A stretch of 64,000 nucleotides of DNA from Ostrinia nubilalis (GCF_963855985.1 NC_087096.1:7750001-7814000); one strand, 5' to 3'; shown: positions 23,329 to 36,867, counted from the first letter of the stretch. Numbers and translations are program-made. Notes: generated by a model not told the origin, from the sequence alone.

Positions 23329-26300
23329 TCTTGTGAAACATATATTTTTTGTAGCGTACTGGAAACACTATACGAGAAAATTCCATTAAACGAACGAATA
23401 CCAGGCGTCATTTTCACAAAGCGCCAAAACTGACTGGATCTCTCATTTTCCCTTTGAGTCTATGCAATTCATTATGCACCTCAGTGGTCCCCAAGTCGCT
23501 ACTCTTTTCAAAATTAGCAAATATGGCTGTAAGTAACACGATGCTCGTATATCCACTATCCAAATGAGACTGCATTATACATTCATAGAATTAATTTAGT
23601 ATTTCGAGTGGATGCTGCTGTACAATGTAAAACTTTCATAATAATTTAAAAGTAGCTATAATAAAAATGGTTAAGCTCTTCGTCTTTCATTTACAAATGT
23701 CGTTCAACAAGTAGGGGTGCAAGCAAGTCTCGGTGGCGTTTGAAATGTACATAAAAATTTTAATTTATTCAAGAAAAAATTTATTTTTCCTAGAAAATTA
23801 AGGGGAAAACTTTAATGAAATTAAGCAGCTTATTATTTGCTTTTATTTGGTAATTTTGTTAATGTAGGATATTGAAAAAATAATTACCTCATAGTGGTCG
23901 AAGAATGCAATGTCCAATTCAGTCTCAACATTTTATTTTAAAAAATCTTCGTTAAGTAATAAAAAATTATGACCAGCAAACAAAATCCTATCTGGGTGCA
24001 CCGACGTCGCGAATCGTTCAAAAAATAAAGGTGGCCCAACAGGTGGTTCATATTTAATGGTTATTGCAAGACTACAATGGCTACAATTAATTTGTCTGTG
24101 TCTGCCGAGACGCGTTGTCGCTGAAATATCGAGGGGGGCGGGACTCGCGCGACCCGACACGGGTCATGATTGCCAAAACACCAGGACGGCTGATATCCCG
24201 AATATTCCCGTTAAAGGAGATTTAATTGCTCCACAAACATGGGCCCTGATGAAGTGACGGAAATGACGTTTGCTCGCTGCTTTGAGTGTTATAGTGAGCT
24301 TATATAGGGTTATTGATAATTTGATATTGGGTGGGAGAAGGAAAATAATGCAACCTTTTTTTTGCACAAAAAAAGCTTAACAATTTAGTAAGTTTTAGAA
24401 CTCAAAGTTACGAAAATGTATTCGTCATCGACTTTGTGATATCAGGAGTAAAATATTAGATGTATTTCATTTTAACCATTTTAACGTTCACCAAACTTTA
24501 TTAATTTCCGACTGCATTCAACATAATAATATGTTAATTTTCAATATACTTAATATCTGTATTGACGTATGTATGATTAAGTGATTAGTTGGGATTGTGG
24601 TAACATTAAAGGGTTGAATTCCATTCAGATAATTACATGTAAGTGAAACCGCAAATGCCACACTGATAATGATATGAATTTATCATATTGCTAATAATTA
24701 TTATAATGCATGGCTTTTGGTAGAGATTATTATAATTGGGTCGTCATTATCATCATTCGTTCTATATAGGTAGTTTATTTAGCAATTAACTGGACTAGTG
24801 CAAAACATCCCTTTAATGGATATGTAAGGCAGCCACTGTAACTGGAAATAAACCTAAACGTTAATGAAAATATTCGCAAAATGTACCTTGAAACTTTTCA
24901 CTCTGAATACCTTACGCGTCAACCGCTCAGTTAAGTAATGCGAAAGATTCCATTGCATTGTTCTCGCAGAAAAGAAATATAAAAATACAGGGTGCCGTGA
25001 AATTTGTGACATTATGATGAATGGGCGCACGATGGGCCCGCGACGCTACAATAGATGTCACGCACTTGCGACCTCATAACCATCGACTCCAATTTATGGA
25101 CGACATTTTCTCGCCTCTCCAAGGAGTACAAAATATAGTTGCTCACCATCATTAATCATAGTTATGTTACGATTGTATACTAACTTAATATTCAAAGGGT
25201 CGGAATGACGCAACTGTTACAAAGCGGACTGTCTTCGTTCCTTTGGTAGGAATAACTCGTGTGTGTTATCCACTTACGAATACAGTTACAGTTTATTTTG
25301 TTTGGCGATACCGCGTTTATTAATTGATTAGTTAAGACGAAGAATACGTAGTAAGAAAAACAAATTAAAAAGCATCTAGATAGATACATCTTTATCCGGT
25401 AAGTCAAGTGGTTTCTTAGGGGTTAACTAGGTAATGAAAAAGGTTGATAAAATCGATCGTAAATAGCCACTAATTGCCGCCATAAGTTGTTGTCAAAGGT
25501 TTTTTATAACCTTTGGAAAACGCCAGGTAGCCCTTGCATTATTTTACTCAACTGTGTCTGGGAACAAAACGGGAACGTATTTCCTTACGTTACTGTTAAA
25601 GGGTAGGTAGTACTACAATTAGAACCTAATTTCTCTATTACTTAGGCCTGATTAAGGTATCTCATTGCTTTGTTTGGCTATCAGCAAATGCACCATTAGT
25701 ATAAATCGTCGTTTAAGTGTCACTGATTTGCTTTGCTCTATCCCTATGGGACATGCTCCATGTCTGGTGTGCAGACAATCGTGTAGTAAATGTAACATTT
25801 GCTAGCTAGACCATGCAAAATACAATTGGAGTTGCAGTTTTGAATCGATTTCATACAATGGCCGCAACTGACATGACGGAATCACAAACCAAACACGTTT
25901 TTATGGCATCAAAATAAAAAAAAATCTTCAGATATGTATGACCGATCAATGAATGATTCTTCTCTTATAAAAACGATTGGTTAAAGTGAACAGCAGATTT
26001 TTTGCACCAAACACATAAAGTTAAAAGTATAAAAGTTTATTCATTCAACTTATTTCTTGCGCTCTATCCATGCACTAACCAAAAGTTTTGACATGGTCAG
26101 ATAAAACAGTGTTAATTAAAACTGAATAAACCTGAATGCACTACATATAAGGATGTAGGTATTTTTAATTTGTATTTTCTCGAAATAGATAAAATTGAAT
26201 TATTTTGTATGGTGGATATGGTTTACTTCAATTTTCTTCAGGTAACATTTGTACTTATGGATTAGAAATAAAATGTACCTATCAATGATTATGTTACTAA

Positions 26301-28619
26301 TCCAATAAAAGTACAACAATAAAATTCAGGTAAAGCTATAATACCATACCAATTGGTGGAAGGAAAGGTAAAGTTATGGGGTCGTTTCTTGGGTATGGGC
26401 GATAGAAGCAAACATAAGTGCGGGCGGTACGAGCATCCATTGCGCTGCGCCTCTGCAACATTCATTACTATTCATGAACTTTCAAATTGTCTGAACTCCT
26501 TCAATGTGATATTAACTCCTTCAATGCATAAACGTATGAATTGAAATTTGAAATCTAGGAAGACTTAAGTTATATATTTATTACTAGTTACAGAACTGAG
26601 ATGGAAACTAATTTTAACATTCATATGAAAACTTAGAGTCGGTAGGTAGGTATAGCATGTAAAAATATTATGTGGGTTCGTTGAAAAACGAAAGTAACTG
26701 GTGTGTCACCGACTCAATAAGTGAAGTGAAGGAGAAGGAGGACTTGTAAGACTTGTACTTCACGCTGTAAGTACCAACAGGCGATGGAGAAGAAACGTTC
26801 TTCAATAAATGAACAATCGACCCGACTGGGGTTATGAAGTGCCATTATTGTAAGGTAAATATTATTTTTATTAATAGAACTTTCCTCGGATCGTTCCCTC
26901 TAAGGATAAATAAGTGACTATGGCAATTTTTATCCTATTTTTTGTATTACTTATATGGTGTTTCAGCCGTTTCACTAACCTAAAATTATAACATTCGCTG
27001 GATGCCTCAAAATTACATTTTCTAGACGGGTAACATTGTTCTCATAATCATTATTTTAATTGGGTTAAATTCTCTATCATAATATTTAGGCGACGAATAG
27101 CGTATGAATTATTAATCTGGGTGTTAAATGGGTCCTATAGCAGTATTTGGCAAGGATACACGTTTCCAAACAAACGGACTATCACTGTGGAAGTTTTTCG
27201 ATCGAAAAACCATAAATTCCATGACGTACGCGCTCGGCAATGTGGAGTTTAGTTGTGAATAGTTTCCGCTCTCTATTTGTTTCAACTGGGCGCAAATAAA
27301 ACGTGCCTCAAGTGGCATGACATGATTTGATTGATGGGATGATTTTTCCTTTTTTTTTTCGTCACACCGACTGAGATTATATGGTTATTTTACCACAATT
27401 TATTTAAAATGATTTCAAATTGCCTTCGAGTACGGTACGTTTAATAAACCAATTTATCATTGCATTGCTAATTGAGACATAATCACCTGTCAAAGCCACT
27501 GATATGGAAGGTATCTAGTACCTATGTGGGTAATTACTCTATTCATATAAAGTGTGTATTAATTAACCGTGATTTCACAGATGGATTCGACGTACTTATT
27601 ACCCTAGTTAATCATTCAACACAATTCGATAATTCAGTGAGAATACCTAAATGGTATAGTATGTTCGTTTGAATTAAATGTAAGTTATTAAGCTCTCTCT
27701 GAACTTAATTTCAGACTTTACCGGCATTGTAATATAAAACAAATACTTTTCTATACCGTACACAATATGCGTTAAACAAATACAGTTGAAGAAGCAGCGC
27801 AAAAGTAATAAATCAATACTGCCTATTTGGACGGAGTGACTGGACTATTTCATTGAACTCAGTTTCATGTTTCCAAACATTTGCGTCGGGTTCTTTTTGG
27901 TTTGGCGTAGGCGCCGACTGCGCCGAGTATAAACCAATAAGTGCAGTCGCAGTGCCTTGGCAGCGCGTGAAAGAAAATATCGCCTTTAAACCTTTTGCCA
28001 CCCGCTAAAAGCTAATGTGCGAAATGCCGGCAAGAAGGTTTGTTTCACTTTGTGAATATGGAAAGTCCAGCAGAGAAATAATAACACGCAAGTCTCGTAT
28101 AGTAATTTTTAACTCGGAGAGAGACGGAACAATGTAGAGTGAATGTTTGTGTTTACTTTACTTTTTAGGTTCACATAATAAAGTTCGGCTCTGATGTTTT
28201 AGTAGGTCTACTCTACATGCGACTCTGATCTAAAATTGAAAGTGATCACTAAGGTCTAATTGAATAAATACAAATCAGAAATCAGTGGCCTTTCAGCTAC
28301 AGATTTCAATGAGCCATTCCCCAGTGGATTCCTGATTCTGCGGGAATTTATATGTCAACCTGTTTTCCTGCACGACGCGAGAGTTCCCCCAATTACACGG
28401 AGTTCCGGCCACTTAACCTGTCTCGTTGTTCAATGTACCAGTACGATGTATCAGGATAGCCCACAACTGACACGAGGAATTAAGGAAATAAGCTTGACAT
28501 GATATATTGCAGTTTAGAAGCTTTCTACTCACTTTATTATGTTACTAACTCTTGTCTGCGGCTTTGCATTCATGAATATGTGTTACAAAAGGCTTGTTCA
28601 CTATACTATGTTTTTCCGA
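23329..28619. other. Long AT-rich stretch, little recognised
   Basis: No supported gene. There is a short hairpin near 25495-25517 (CAAAGGTT and its complement) and a direct repeat of AACTCCTTCAATG near 26494-26527. A GC-richer patch at 24100-24250 has no convincing frame. Confidence 0.45.
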
Positions 28620-28737
28620 GTCTTAAAGTTTACCAGATTACATTAAAATCCTTTTAATATTTTTTGCATGAAAGAATAACAAACATCTATCTTTACAAAC
28701 TTTCACATTTCCTGTAGAGGAAGTAGTAGTAGGTTGT
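28620..28737 (-). mobile_element. Decayed Helitron-like (Lep1-related) 5' segment
   Basis: Contains ATTTTTTGCATGAAAGAATA, ACAAACATC, ACAAACTTTCACATTT and a terminal AGTAGG, a worn version of the end also seen at 37861-38036. The CTAGT end is not preserved. Confidence 0.5.
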
Positions 28738-29144
28738 TATGTGCGTTAGTTATTAGGAACATATAAATTTTTATCTTAAGTTCTACTAGTCCTAATTTCC
28801 TTGTTAGAGCATTAAGTTTATGGCAGAACACTAGACGAACAAGATAACATAAAGTAAAGTCATTTCAGAGCCAAAAATCGAGATGAAAAATCTTTAAGAG
28901 TTTCTGCTCAGAAATATAAAATGCAGTAAGTTGACTAGCCAAATGTTATATTTGGAAACGACATTTCGAAATTGCACGGAGTTTATGTACTGTGTGGAGT
29001 GCGAGTACTTAAAATGCATTTGAAAATTCACTCAACTAGGTAAATGTTTTATGTCTATATACATACAAGTACAAATAAAATTGGAATGACAGTTTTTGAT
29101 GTCTAAATAACAGCTTTTAAGAAAATGCTTTTATCTTAACTAAC
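28738..29144. other. AT-rich intergenic sequence, no feature seen
   Basis: Nothing recognised. Confidence 0.5.
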
Positions 29145-29362
29145 TTTTCTGTCTGTTTGTTCCTGCTAATTTTTAAACGGTTGCACTGAGTTTGAGAACA
29201 CTTTATCTGGTAGATACTTAGCTAATTTAATATTTTTTTTTTGATTTTAGAAAAATGATAATTGAGAGATTCGACGCAAAAAATAAAACCCATTAAAATG
29301 TTAACGATTTCTGCGAAAGACAGAAATCCACGCGGGCGCAGCTGTAGGCAGAAGCCAGTGAA
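29145..29362 (+). mobile_element. Decayed Lep1-like Helitron
   Basis: Retains TTCTGTCTGTTTGTTCCTGC near the left and GAAATCCACGCGGGCGCAGC then GCAGAAGCCAGT at the right, a diverged form of the family seen intact at 20743-21002. Confidence 0.6.
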
Positions 29363-30259
29363 GCAAAAGTTATTATAGATAAAAAGCTACAATATAATTA
29401 TATTGAACGGGAAGGTTGGATATTTCGAAGTAGGCTTACATCTATTAACAAAAAAAGAATCAATCTCAGTTAATTTACCCCAGAAAATAGGTTACTTAAT
29501 TATTACTTGAGGAAAAACACGAAAGAGAATTAAGCGAAGTAACGATTTTTAGTTAAGTCGTCAGCTTACTACCAAAACATTTCGTTGTACGCGTATCTAA
29601 TATTACTGTGAAAGAAATTAAAACATAAAATATAATCAATTCAGCAACAGCTTGCGAATAGCATGATACTAAACTTTATAGCTTTTATTACCATATTTGC
29701 TGAATGTATTATGTTTTATGTACCCTGATAAATGATAATAGCAATACTTTCTTGTGTAATTTCAGATACAGGCCATTTTACTCGTAAGAGGATAATTTAC
29801 AGTAAGTGTTTGAACCAACATTTGTATAGGCTGTCGTGTTCCTCATCCTCCGCCGCCGCGAGGATCGAGCGCCTAATTTCGTAGCAACACATACTCAAAT
29901 ACGCTTTATTTTAAACAATACGTGTTTCACTACGAGCTACGAGCTGGAACACAAATCGTAGCAGCTATTGCTCTCAAATTGTTCATCCCTCTCAACCTAA
30001 TTAATAATGTACTCATATTTGCTTTCCCTTGACGTATGGTAATTTCGACCCTTTTCTAAGCAATTAACAGGAAAAGCATTTCACGAATATTACAAATTCT
30101 TATTTTTTAAGTGTTTTAAAATTTATTACACATCCCGTACGCACTTACAGTTTCCAACGACCGGTGACAGTTCAAAATCCAAATCCGCCGGTTAGCATTT
30201 CGGGGTCCGCTCGCACTGCGATCAACTGGTGATCCTCATCTCGAAAACAAACGAGCACC
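29363..30259. other. Intergenic sequence with a small CGTAGC cluster
   Basis: The third, smallest CGTAGC cluster lies near 29925-29965 (CACTACGAGCTACGAGCTGG). Otherwise nothing was recognised. Confidence 0.4.
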
Positions 30260-30535
30260 TCACAGGGATTTATGAAACAACCGGTTTATGAAAGTTGGAT
30301 GTTGCCGGCCGTGTATGGCGTCGGGTGGAGCGCGCAGGCGGCGAGCGGCGGGCGTCGGCGCCACCTGTCGCTGACGGAGCGCAGCGGCGGCGCGCGGCGG
30401 CGGCGGCGGAGCGGGAGCGACTGGCCCGGGCGGGCGGCACGTGGCGGCCGCCGCCCAGGTGCATCCCACCCGCGCGCCGCGCAGCCCCCGCCCAGCCGAG
30501 CCTGCACCCCCGTGCATTCTGTCTGCACACGATCC
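30260..30535 (-). promoter_or_regulatory. CpG-rich block; candidate promoter or 5' UTR exon
   Basis: A sharply bounded GC-rich block rich in CGG/GCC runs, with open frames in nearly every phase on both strands, which is typical of GC-rich non-coding sequence. On the minus strand it is followed by a donor-like AATCCCT|GTGAGG (near 30271-30276). It could therefore be the first exon of the gene whose signal-peptide exon lies at 18660-18801. The 11.5-kb link is inference only. A promoter for an unseen gene is equally possible. Confidence 0.3.
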
Positions 30536-30544
30536 CCCTATTAA

Positions 30545-31296
30545 TAAAGCTAATTAAAACATTTCGAGTAAAGATCGCGATTGTCTGGAGTATGGAAATG
30601 GGATGATAAGAAAACTTTGCGTGCGATATTAGAAACAACCGCACGAGAATGGAGCTATTCTCAACATTTAACGTAGGTTTTTATCTTAATGAGGCGAAAA
30701 AGAGATTAATTAAATAATATTAGGGTTTCTGAGGAACACCGTATTTCCTTCGTGTTACGAATAACTTTTTTGCTGATCATACTAATGATTCGGTAAGTTT
30801 TTTTCTCTAATGAATACATGTTTCATGTTGTGAAGAATACAGATGAAGGCCACCAAGCTAAGCACTTTGGCATCTTATGTACCTAGTTGTAATAGATGAG
30901 ATGATAAAAAAAAGAATAGTTGATGTGCACTCTACTGTACTATTACAACAACAACTTAACGATGTACATTGTAACTCTCACAAACAAGTGTAATAAACTT
31001 GGACTTGTCTGATTAATACGACTTGGGTGAAACATTTAAATCATTAAGTCTTGATACCTTACTCTTAAAAGCTTTTGCAAAAGCAGTGAAAGTTTTCAGA
31101 ATACCGTAAGACTGCCATATACTTAGCAGGTAATAAACTTGATAATATGACTCTACTTTCTACTCATCTTTATAAATATACTTTTGTAACACATAATACA
31201 TTTGAAATTTTAATTTAAGCTCAGCAAAATATTTAATGACACTTGAAATTAACTATTGATATTATTAGTATCATTAAGCTTTTGTGCTCTTTAGTA
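30545..31296. other. AT-rich intergenic sequence, no feature seen
   Basis: Nothing recognised. Confidence 0.5.
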
Positions 31297-31298
31297 TA

Positions 31299-32402
31299 CA
31301 GTGTGAGTCACGTTAAAGTGTACATATGAAAATAGATGAAACTAGACCTATTTTTATCGACAAAAAAGAGGTCAAAAAATTTTTGAGATTTTTTTTTAAT
31401 TTTTTATAGAATTCTTTTTCTTCCAATTACTTATTGTAAAGAAAACGTAATAACTTTTAAACTAAGAGGTATATTCTGATAAAATAAAAACAGTAATAAT
31501 GCTAAATAACAGGCAATACTAAAAACATACATTAAATACACAAAAAATAGCAACAAATAATAAAAAATGATACTTTTTGAAAAAAATCTGCTTTTAAATT
31601 CGTGTTTTTTTGGTTAATTGATAAATTTCTCCAAAAAATGCCCCTATAACAGGTGGTTTTTATTACTTTGTATTATTCTCTATCGTATTATCTTTGTAAA
31701 ACCAAAAATCGCATGTCTCTATCCCTATCACAACATTTGCTATGATCGTTTGAACAAAGGCCTGCCACAACATTATTCTCCGCTACAGGTAGAGACAATT
31801 TTAATTGTAACTAAAATGCTTATTTTACTTCGAAATCTTTTGTTTTTATTTGAAATCTAACTTGTCTTTATCAAGATTACAAATCTAGAGCCATTTTCAG
31901 TTTCGTTGTTAACGAAGCATTGAATGGCGCGCCCGAGGAGGCTTAGTTCAAACGATCATTGCAAACGTTGTGATAGGGATATAGCCATGCGATTTTAGGT
32001 TTTACGAAGGTAATACGATAGAGAATAATACAAAGTAATAAAAACCACCGGTTATAGGGGCATTTTTTGGAGAAATTTATCAAATAACCAAAAAAACACG
32101 AATTTAAAAGCAGATTTTTTTCAAAAAGTATCATTTTTTATTATTTGTTGGCATTTTTTGTATATTTAATGTATTTTTTTAGTATTGCCTGTTATTTAGC
32201 ATTATTACTGTTTTTATTTTATCAGGATATACCGCTTAGTTTAAAAGTTATTACGTTTTCTTTACAATAAGTAATTGGAAGAAAAAAAAATCTAGAAAAA
32301 ATTAAAAAAAAATCTCAAAAAAATTTTGACCTCTTTTTTGTCGATAAAAATAGGTCTAGTTTCATCTATTTTCATATGTACACTTTAACGTGACTCACAC
32401 TG
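31299..32402. mobile_element. 1.1-kb foldback element, Tc1/mariner-like ends
   Basis: Both ends read inward CAGTGTGAGTCACGTTAAAG and are flanked by TA (31297-31298 and 32403-32404). The left arm (31299-31757, ending TGATCGTTTGAAC) pairs along almost its whole length with the right arm (31948-32402). Only about 190 bp of unique centre remains, containing GGCGCGCC. TA target and CAGT-type ends suggest the IS630-Tc1-mariner group. No transposase is present. Mirrored open frames in the two arms follow from the symmetry and are not genes. Confidence 0.85.
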
Positions 32403-32404
32403 TA

Positions 32405-32997
32405 TTATTCTCTCTTTTATGTATTCATCCAATTGAATGAAGTTCACCGATTGCGTTTCAATTAATTTGTTTCAGTGAAAACAATTTCCATTTCCCTCTC
32501 GTGGCACCACTAAACCCCCTATCAAGTTTATTCCGAGCCTATACAAAGCAGATAATATTAGTACGAGGTTTTAAACGATTTACTGAACCAGTAAATAAGC
32601 CTTGCCACGGTTTAGTTTTAAACCAGTATAATTCCCCTGGGTTTATTAGAAGGCTGCATCTACACGATTAGTGTTAAATGAGCAGCGCGACACATTTAGT
32701 GATTGGTATAAATATGCTTGTAAACCTGGTTACCAATATTTATCGTTATTCATTAATGGGTTTTATATTAAAACAGGTAGGTGAAAATTACCTTGACATT
32801 ACATTTACCTACCTACCTACTTATTAAAATTTTCTTTAAACCTTCTACGAAGTTCAACAAAAGAACCATGCGATTCTATTCTCCAAGATACATTATGCAT
32901 CCATTGGAATCAATCTACTTTGACTCAACTACGGTAAAGCAAAGTGAACTTTCCTTGATTTATTTGCTTGCTTTTATGATTTCATTAAAGCTTCTTT
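32405..32997. other. AT-rich intergenic sequence, no feature seen
   Basis: Contains scattered ACCTACCTAC motifs near 32808. Nothing else was recognised. Confidence 0.45.
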
Positions 32998-33050
32998 AAA
33001 CTCATTGGTTAATATTATGATCAAGTATCATAATATCATCCAATGAGTTT
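32998..33050. repeat. Compact imperfect hairpin
   Basis: AAACTCATTGG and ATATTATGAT blocks at 32998-33021 pair with 33027-33050 across a five-base loop. Three mismatched positions form one internal bulge. It is short for a pre-miRNA stem. Confidence 0.6.
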
Positions 33051-34960
33051 ATGAGCACAGCCATAACAAGTACGGGGTGCATTATCCATAACATTATCTT
33101 TTAAAAATAAAGATAAACAATAACATTAAGTATATTTGAAAAATAGGAAAATAAACTTCTGTAATATCTAGAGCCGAGATAACGTCAACCATTAGGTACT
33201 TAAATCTCGTACCATAAGGGCGACTTTCCTTTCAGTTTCCTTCTAAACCGAAATGAGACGTGTTTTATTTCCTTCTTAATCCTCAGCGTATTATCGCTGG
33301 CAGTGATCCCAATCATATTTTTATTAGCATTTCTGAAGTCAGGGCATGAAGATTGCGATGAAAATAAAAGGTCCCTGATAAGGTATTTTTATATTAAATA
33401 GAAATCTCGTGATTTAAGTGTAAATGTAATGAGGTAAAATTGGATCTTTTCGTTTTTAATTGGCACTCTATTATTGAATTTTAATTTATTTTTGGAATTA
33501 ATTGTAGTACGTTACATAGATTAAATCCGATAATTCATTTCCTCCCAGCAAACGTCTTACAAGTTCTGGCTTTGAGATGATTCAGGTTAGTTTTATGTTA
33601 TCGCAACAATTCGAACACATCAAAACGTTTGAACGGCAGCCAGAATAATACCGGGCTTTATTCTGAACCTGACATCCGAGTCTCAGTTCAACGTTTTACA
33701 GCACGGTTTACCCTTGCCCGTACTAGTTATATTTAGTTGCTCCTGCTCCGCAATCCTTTGAAATATTGCTTTGAAACATTGTTCTGCTTAGTTTTTAGGG
33801 GTAACTACATATTCATACATCAAATGCGTATCCCAGACTAATTCAAAACAGGACAGCAGTTTTTGCGCAAGCTTTATTAACACAGAGTGAAACATTTATG
33901 CGTATTATGAAACACGAGTATTTACTGGAATTAGTTTTCAACTAAAACTCTTGATTTAATTTCGCAAACAATTACTCTAGTGTCGCTTTACTGTCTTTAA
34001 GTCCTTAAATTCCTTATAATAAACCTCAACAGCTATAGAGCACGGTAATTTCATACAGGAAGGCAACTTAACTTAAGCACATTACCGTCGTTAATGCATA
34101 GCAAAGTGAGAATGTTGCTGAATAGTAAGTGCGCGGGCATGTGCTAACGCATGCTGCACTTATGTGCAAACTTAATTATTCCTTGAACTGAATAGTGGTG
34201 TACTACTATTAGTTGAGAATGTAAATGTATTTATATTTTGTAGATGTTTGTATTGACGTTTCGAATTATAGATTTTCAGGGAGTCATAAAAAACAGCAAC
34301 CGAATTGAGAACCTCCTCCTTTTGTTGAAGTCGGTTATATATAAGTAATGTATTATTTTTCAGAATACTCGTATAAAACTTTTTCAGTGTAGGCATAATT
34401 TTATTTTTCCTTTTATATGTATAATCTTTAAATACAGAAAGCTTTTAGCATAAATTCTAGTTATCAATCAATAGCGCTACAATGTCAACAAAGCAATATA
34501 AGTGGGTTGCGAGCAAACAAGCCGCTCTCTCGATGGATGTCCGTCCACTAATTATTATTTTCTTTGTGCGGTAACTACGCGCGCCCGAGCTCCATGTTGG
34601 TAACGAGATACTTTAATTAAATCCCAAGAAAAATCCCCGATATAAATATTTACAACACCATTAATGTGAAGATATTGAAAGCATAAATCGTTGTTATGAT
34701 GAAGTAAGGCTCAATTTCTTATTCTCTTGGTATTTATGTTTTAATCAGTAAATGGTATTTCTCGCTCAAACTGTATTGAATTTGGTGGAAACACTGAGTA
34801 AATCATAGGGATATTATTGTATTTTTCATACACTTTACAACATAAACAAAACTAAATAAGCATAAATTGTAATATAACTTAGGCGGAAGGTAAGTTGAAC
34901 ACTTGATAAAGATAATACACACAGCCCTACTTTATCTGCGACTGACTGATAGTGAAGCAA
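33051..34960. other. AT-rich intergenic sequence, no feature seen
   Basis: Nothing recognised. Confidence 0.5.
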
Positions 34961-34965
34961 AGATC

Positions 34966-35075
34966 GCTGAATGATGTACGATCTTTATCGGCGCTCCGTC
35001 GCAGCTTAATGACGTTCAAAGACTAATGAGACACCTTGACGCGGCCGAGCACGGATAATTCCGATAAATCTTGTC
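34966..35075 (+). repeat. Diverged direct repeat, copy 1
   Basis: Shares GAATGATGTACGATC, CTAATGAG and CCGATAAATCTTGTC in the same order and at the same spacing with 35436-35546. The identity of the repeat is unknown. Confidence 0.55.
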
Positions 35076-35435
35076 ACGCCAACTTGGATACTGATGTGAC
35101 ACAACGGATGGTTAGGCTTCTTTGCAGGAACAACAATATTATTGTAGATAGGTATGTGTCGTATAAGGTATAATGAGTGTTCAACACAATATGTTGAACC
35201 ATTGAAGGTACATATTATGTACCTTGCGCTCTAATGTATAAATTGCGTGAATCTTTAGATGATAATCTATCTTCATGAACGCAAAGTTCAGGTGTATCCC
35301 ATGAGATAAACGCCATCCATCTTACAGACAGCAACGAAATAAGTTTTAGCAAAGGGACGAAAAACCCGGTTACGCGGAACCTGACCTGAAGTCGTTAATA
35401 ATAGGCTGGATAATTAACTGAAGTACGAATCTGAC

Positions 35436-35546
35436 GGAATGATGTACGATCGTTATTGGTATTTTACGTCATCAGAGTGTACGTAATACCGCTGCAGGCT
35501 AATGAGGTGCCTCGACTGCTCGAGTGGGGCAGCCGATAAATCTTGT
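35436..35546 (+). repeat. Diverged direct repeat, copy 2
   Basis: Second copy of the roughly 110-bp unit, offset about 470 bp from the first. The two differ at many positions between the shared blocks. Confidence 0.55.
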
Positions 35547-36388
35547 CTGTCATCTTTACCACTAATGAGCCTGTCACATGTGGTGCACGCTTCCGGACTG
35601 TAATGATTTAATAAGGTATTACGAACATATATCTTGCAACTAACCAGGCAGTCCAATAAACAAATCATAGCATTTGCGAAATTATGCTGAACTAATTTTA
35701 GACTTGACATTAATCTAGAGTTTATTATGATAAAATATTAATGAAATTCATCACTTATTTGATATTGAAAATTATCGCCCACGGCACCGTGAAAAAAATA
35801 TAAATCCGTCAAGAAAAATTGCCTAAGGAGTAAGAAAAACACGGCAAGTAATAGCTGCTTTTAAGCTTTGAATCCATTCGGAATATTAATTAGAATCCTC
35901 CGCTCAGTTCGTCTGAAGGCTGTCAATAGCAGGAGCGAGTCCGGAGTCGCTCGTGTCACAGAACGGGCTTTGTAAGTTGCGAACGGGCGGACAAGTTCCT
36001 CCGGTGTGTCATGAGTGCCCATAAAACTTTAAGCACTAAATATGGGTGCACTTCCGATCCTTTGTTATTGTTGGGTCTTGAGCTTGCTTGGTTCTATGTA
36101 ACATTTGTTTATTCTGTTAGACGAATAGTACTAATGAATATTTCTTTTGTTGATTTTAGTGTTTTATAAATATTATCTCCGTAAAAGTTCATGTTTTAAA
36201 TTTTGTTTGCCGGCTAATTTGTCTTCGCCAAATGTTTGCACTTTGTATATGGACTTAGAAATTACATTCTGACTTCCACTATCAAGGAAGCAATTGAATA
36301 GTCGAACCACGCGTGGTTGGACCATAGAGCGAGCGGCGCAAAGGTTTGGCAGAGGTCCAGCACTCGAGGCTGGCTACGGGACGGCGAG
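35547..36388. other. Intergenic sequence, no feature seen
   Basis: Nothing recognised. Confidence 0.45.
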
Positions 36389-36393
36389 TCTAG

Positions 36394-36862
36394 GGCTGAT
36401 TCACACCGAGAGCGGAACAGCACTGTACAGTGTATTAAGCTCAAGTAAGCACTCATATTTTAACAATTTATGGCTACAGAATGGACGAAATTTGCATCAC
36501 GTAACTAGCAGTGAGACAAAGACAAAAATAATACGCCATTTTGTGTGAGTGGGAACAATAATAGCACTATTAGCATAATTTAGCTTTTATGTACCTATAT
36601 TTAAAAGTATTACACACATACCACCCTTTGATTGTTATAAATTGTAAAAAAGCAACGAAGGAATCAAAACAACGCAACGATGGAAACGCTGTGAAACTTG
36701 ACTTTTGATCTCCCAAATCTTCCGTCGCGGTGTCGGTGCCAACTCACCTTAAACACATCCACAATTGAAATTCAGGGCTCGTACGGTTACATATTCAGAC
36801 AGAGGTTGTGTCGTGTTTATGTCAGCCAGACAGAATTCGTGGTCCGTTCGGTGTGAGACGGC
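36394..36862. mobile_element. Probable MITE with 5-bp duplication
   Basis: The left end GGCTGATTCACACCGA and the right end in reverse complement GCCGTCTCACACCGA are similar and face each other. TCTAG flanks both sides (36389-36393 and 36863-36867). The interior is AT-rich and non-coding. Confidence 0.45.
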
Positions 36863-36867
36863 TCTAG

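Noticed and set aside
30260..30644. Five overlapping open frames in the CpG-rich block
   Set aside because: All phases are open on both strands because of base composition. None has a recognisable domain.
31618..32134. Two similar open frames on opposite strands in the 1.1-kb foldback
   Set aside because: Their similarity follows directly from the inverted arms. They do not indicate a gene family.
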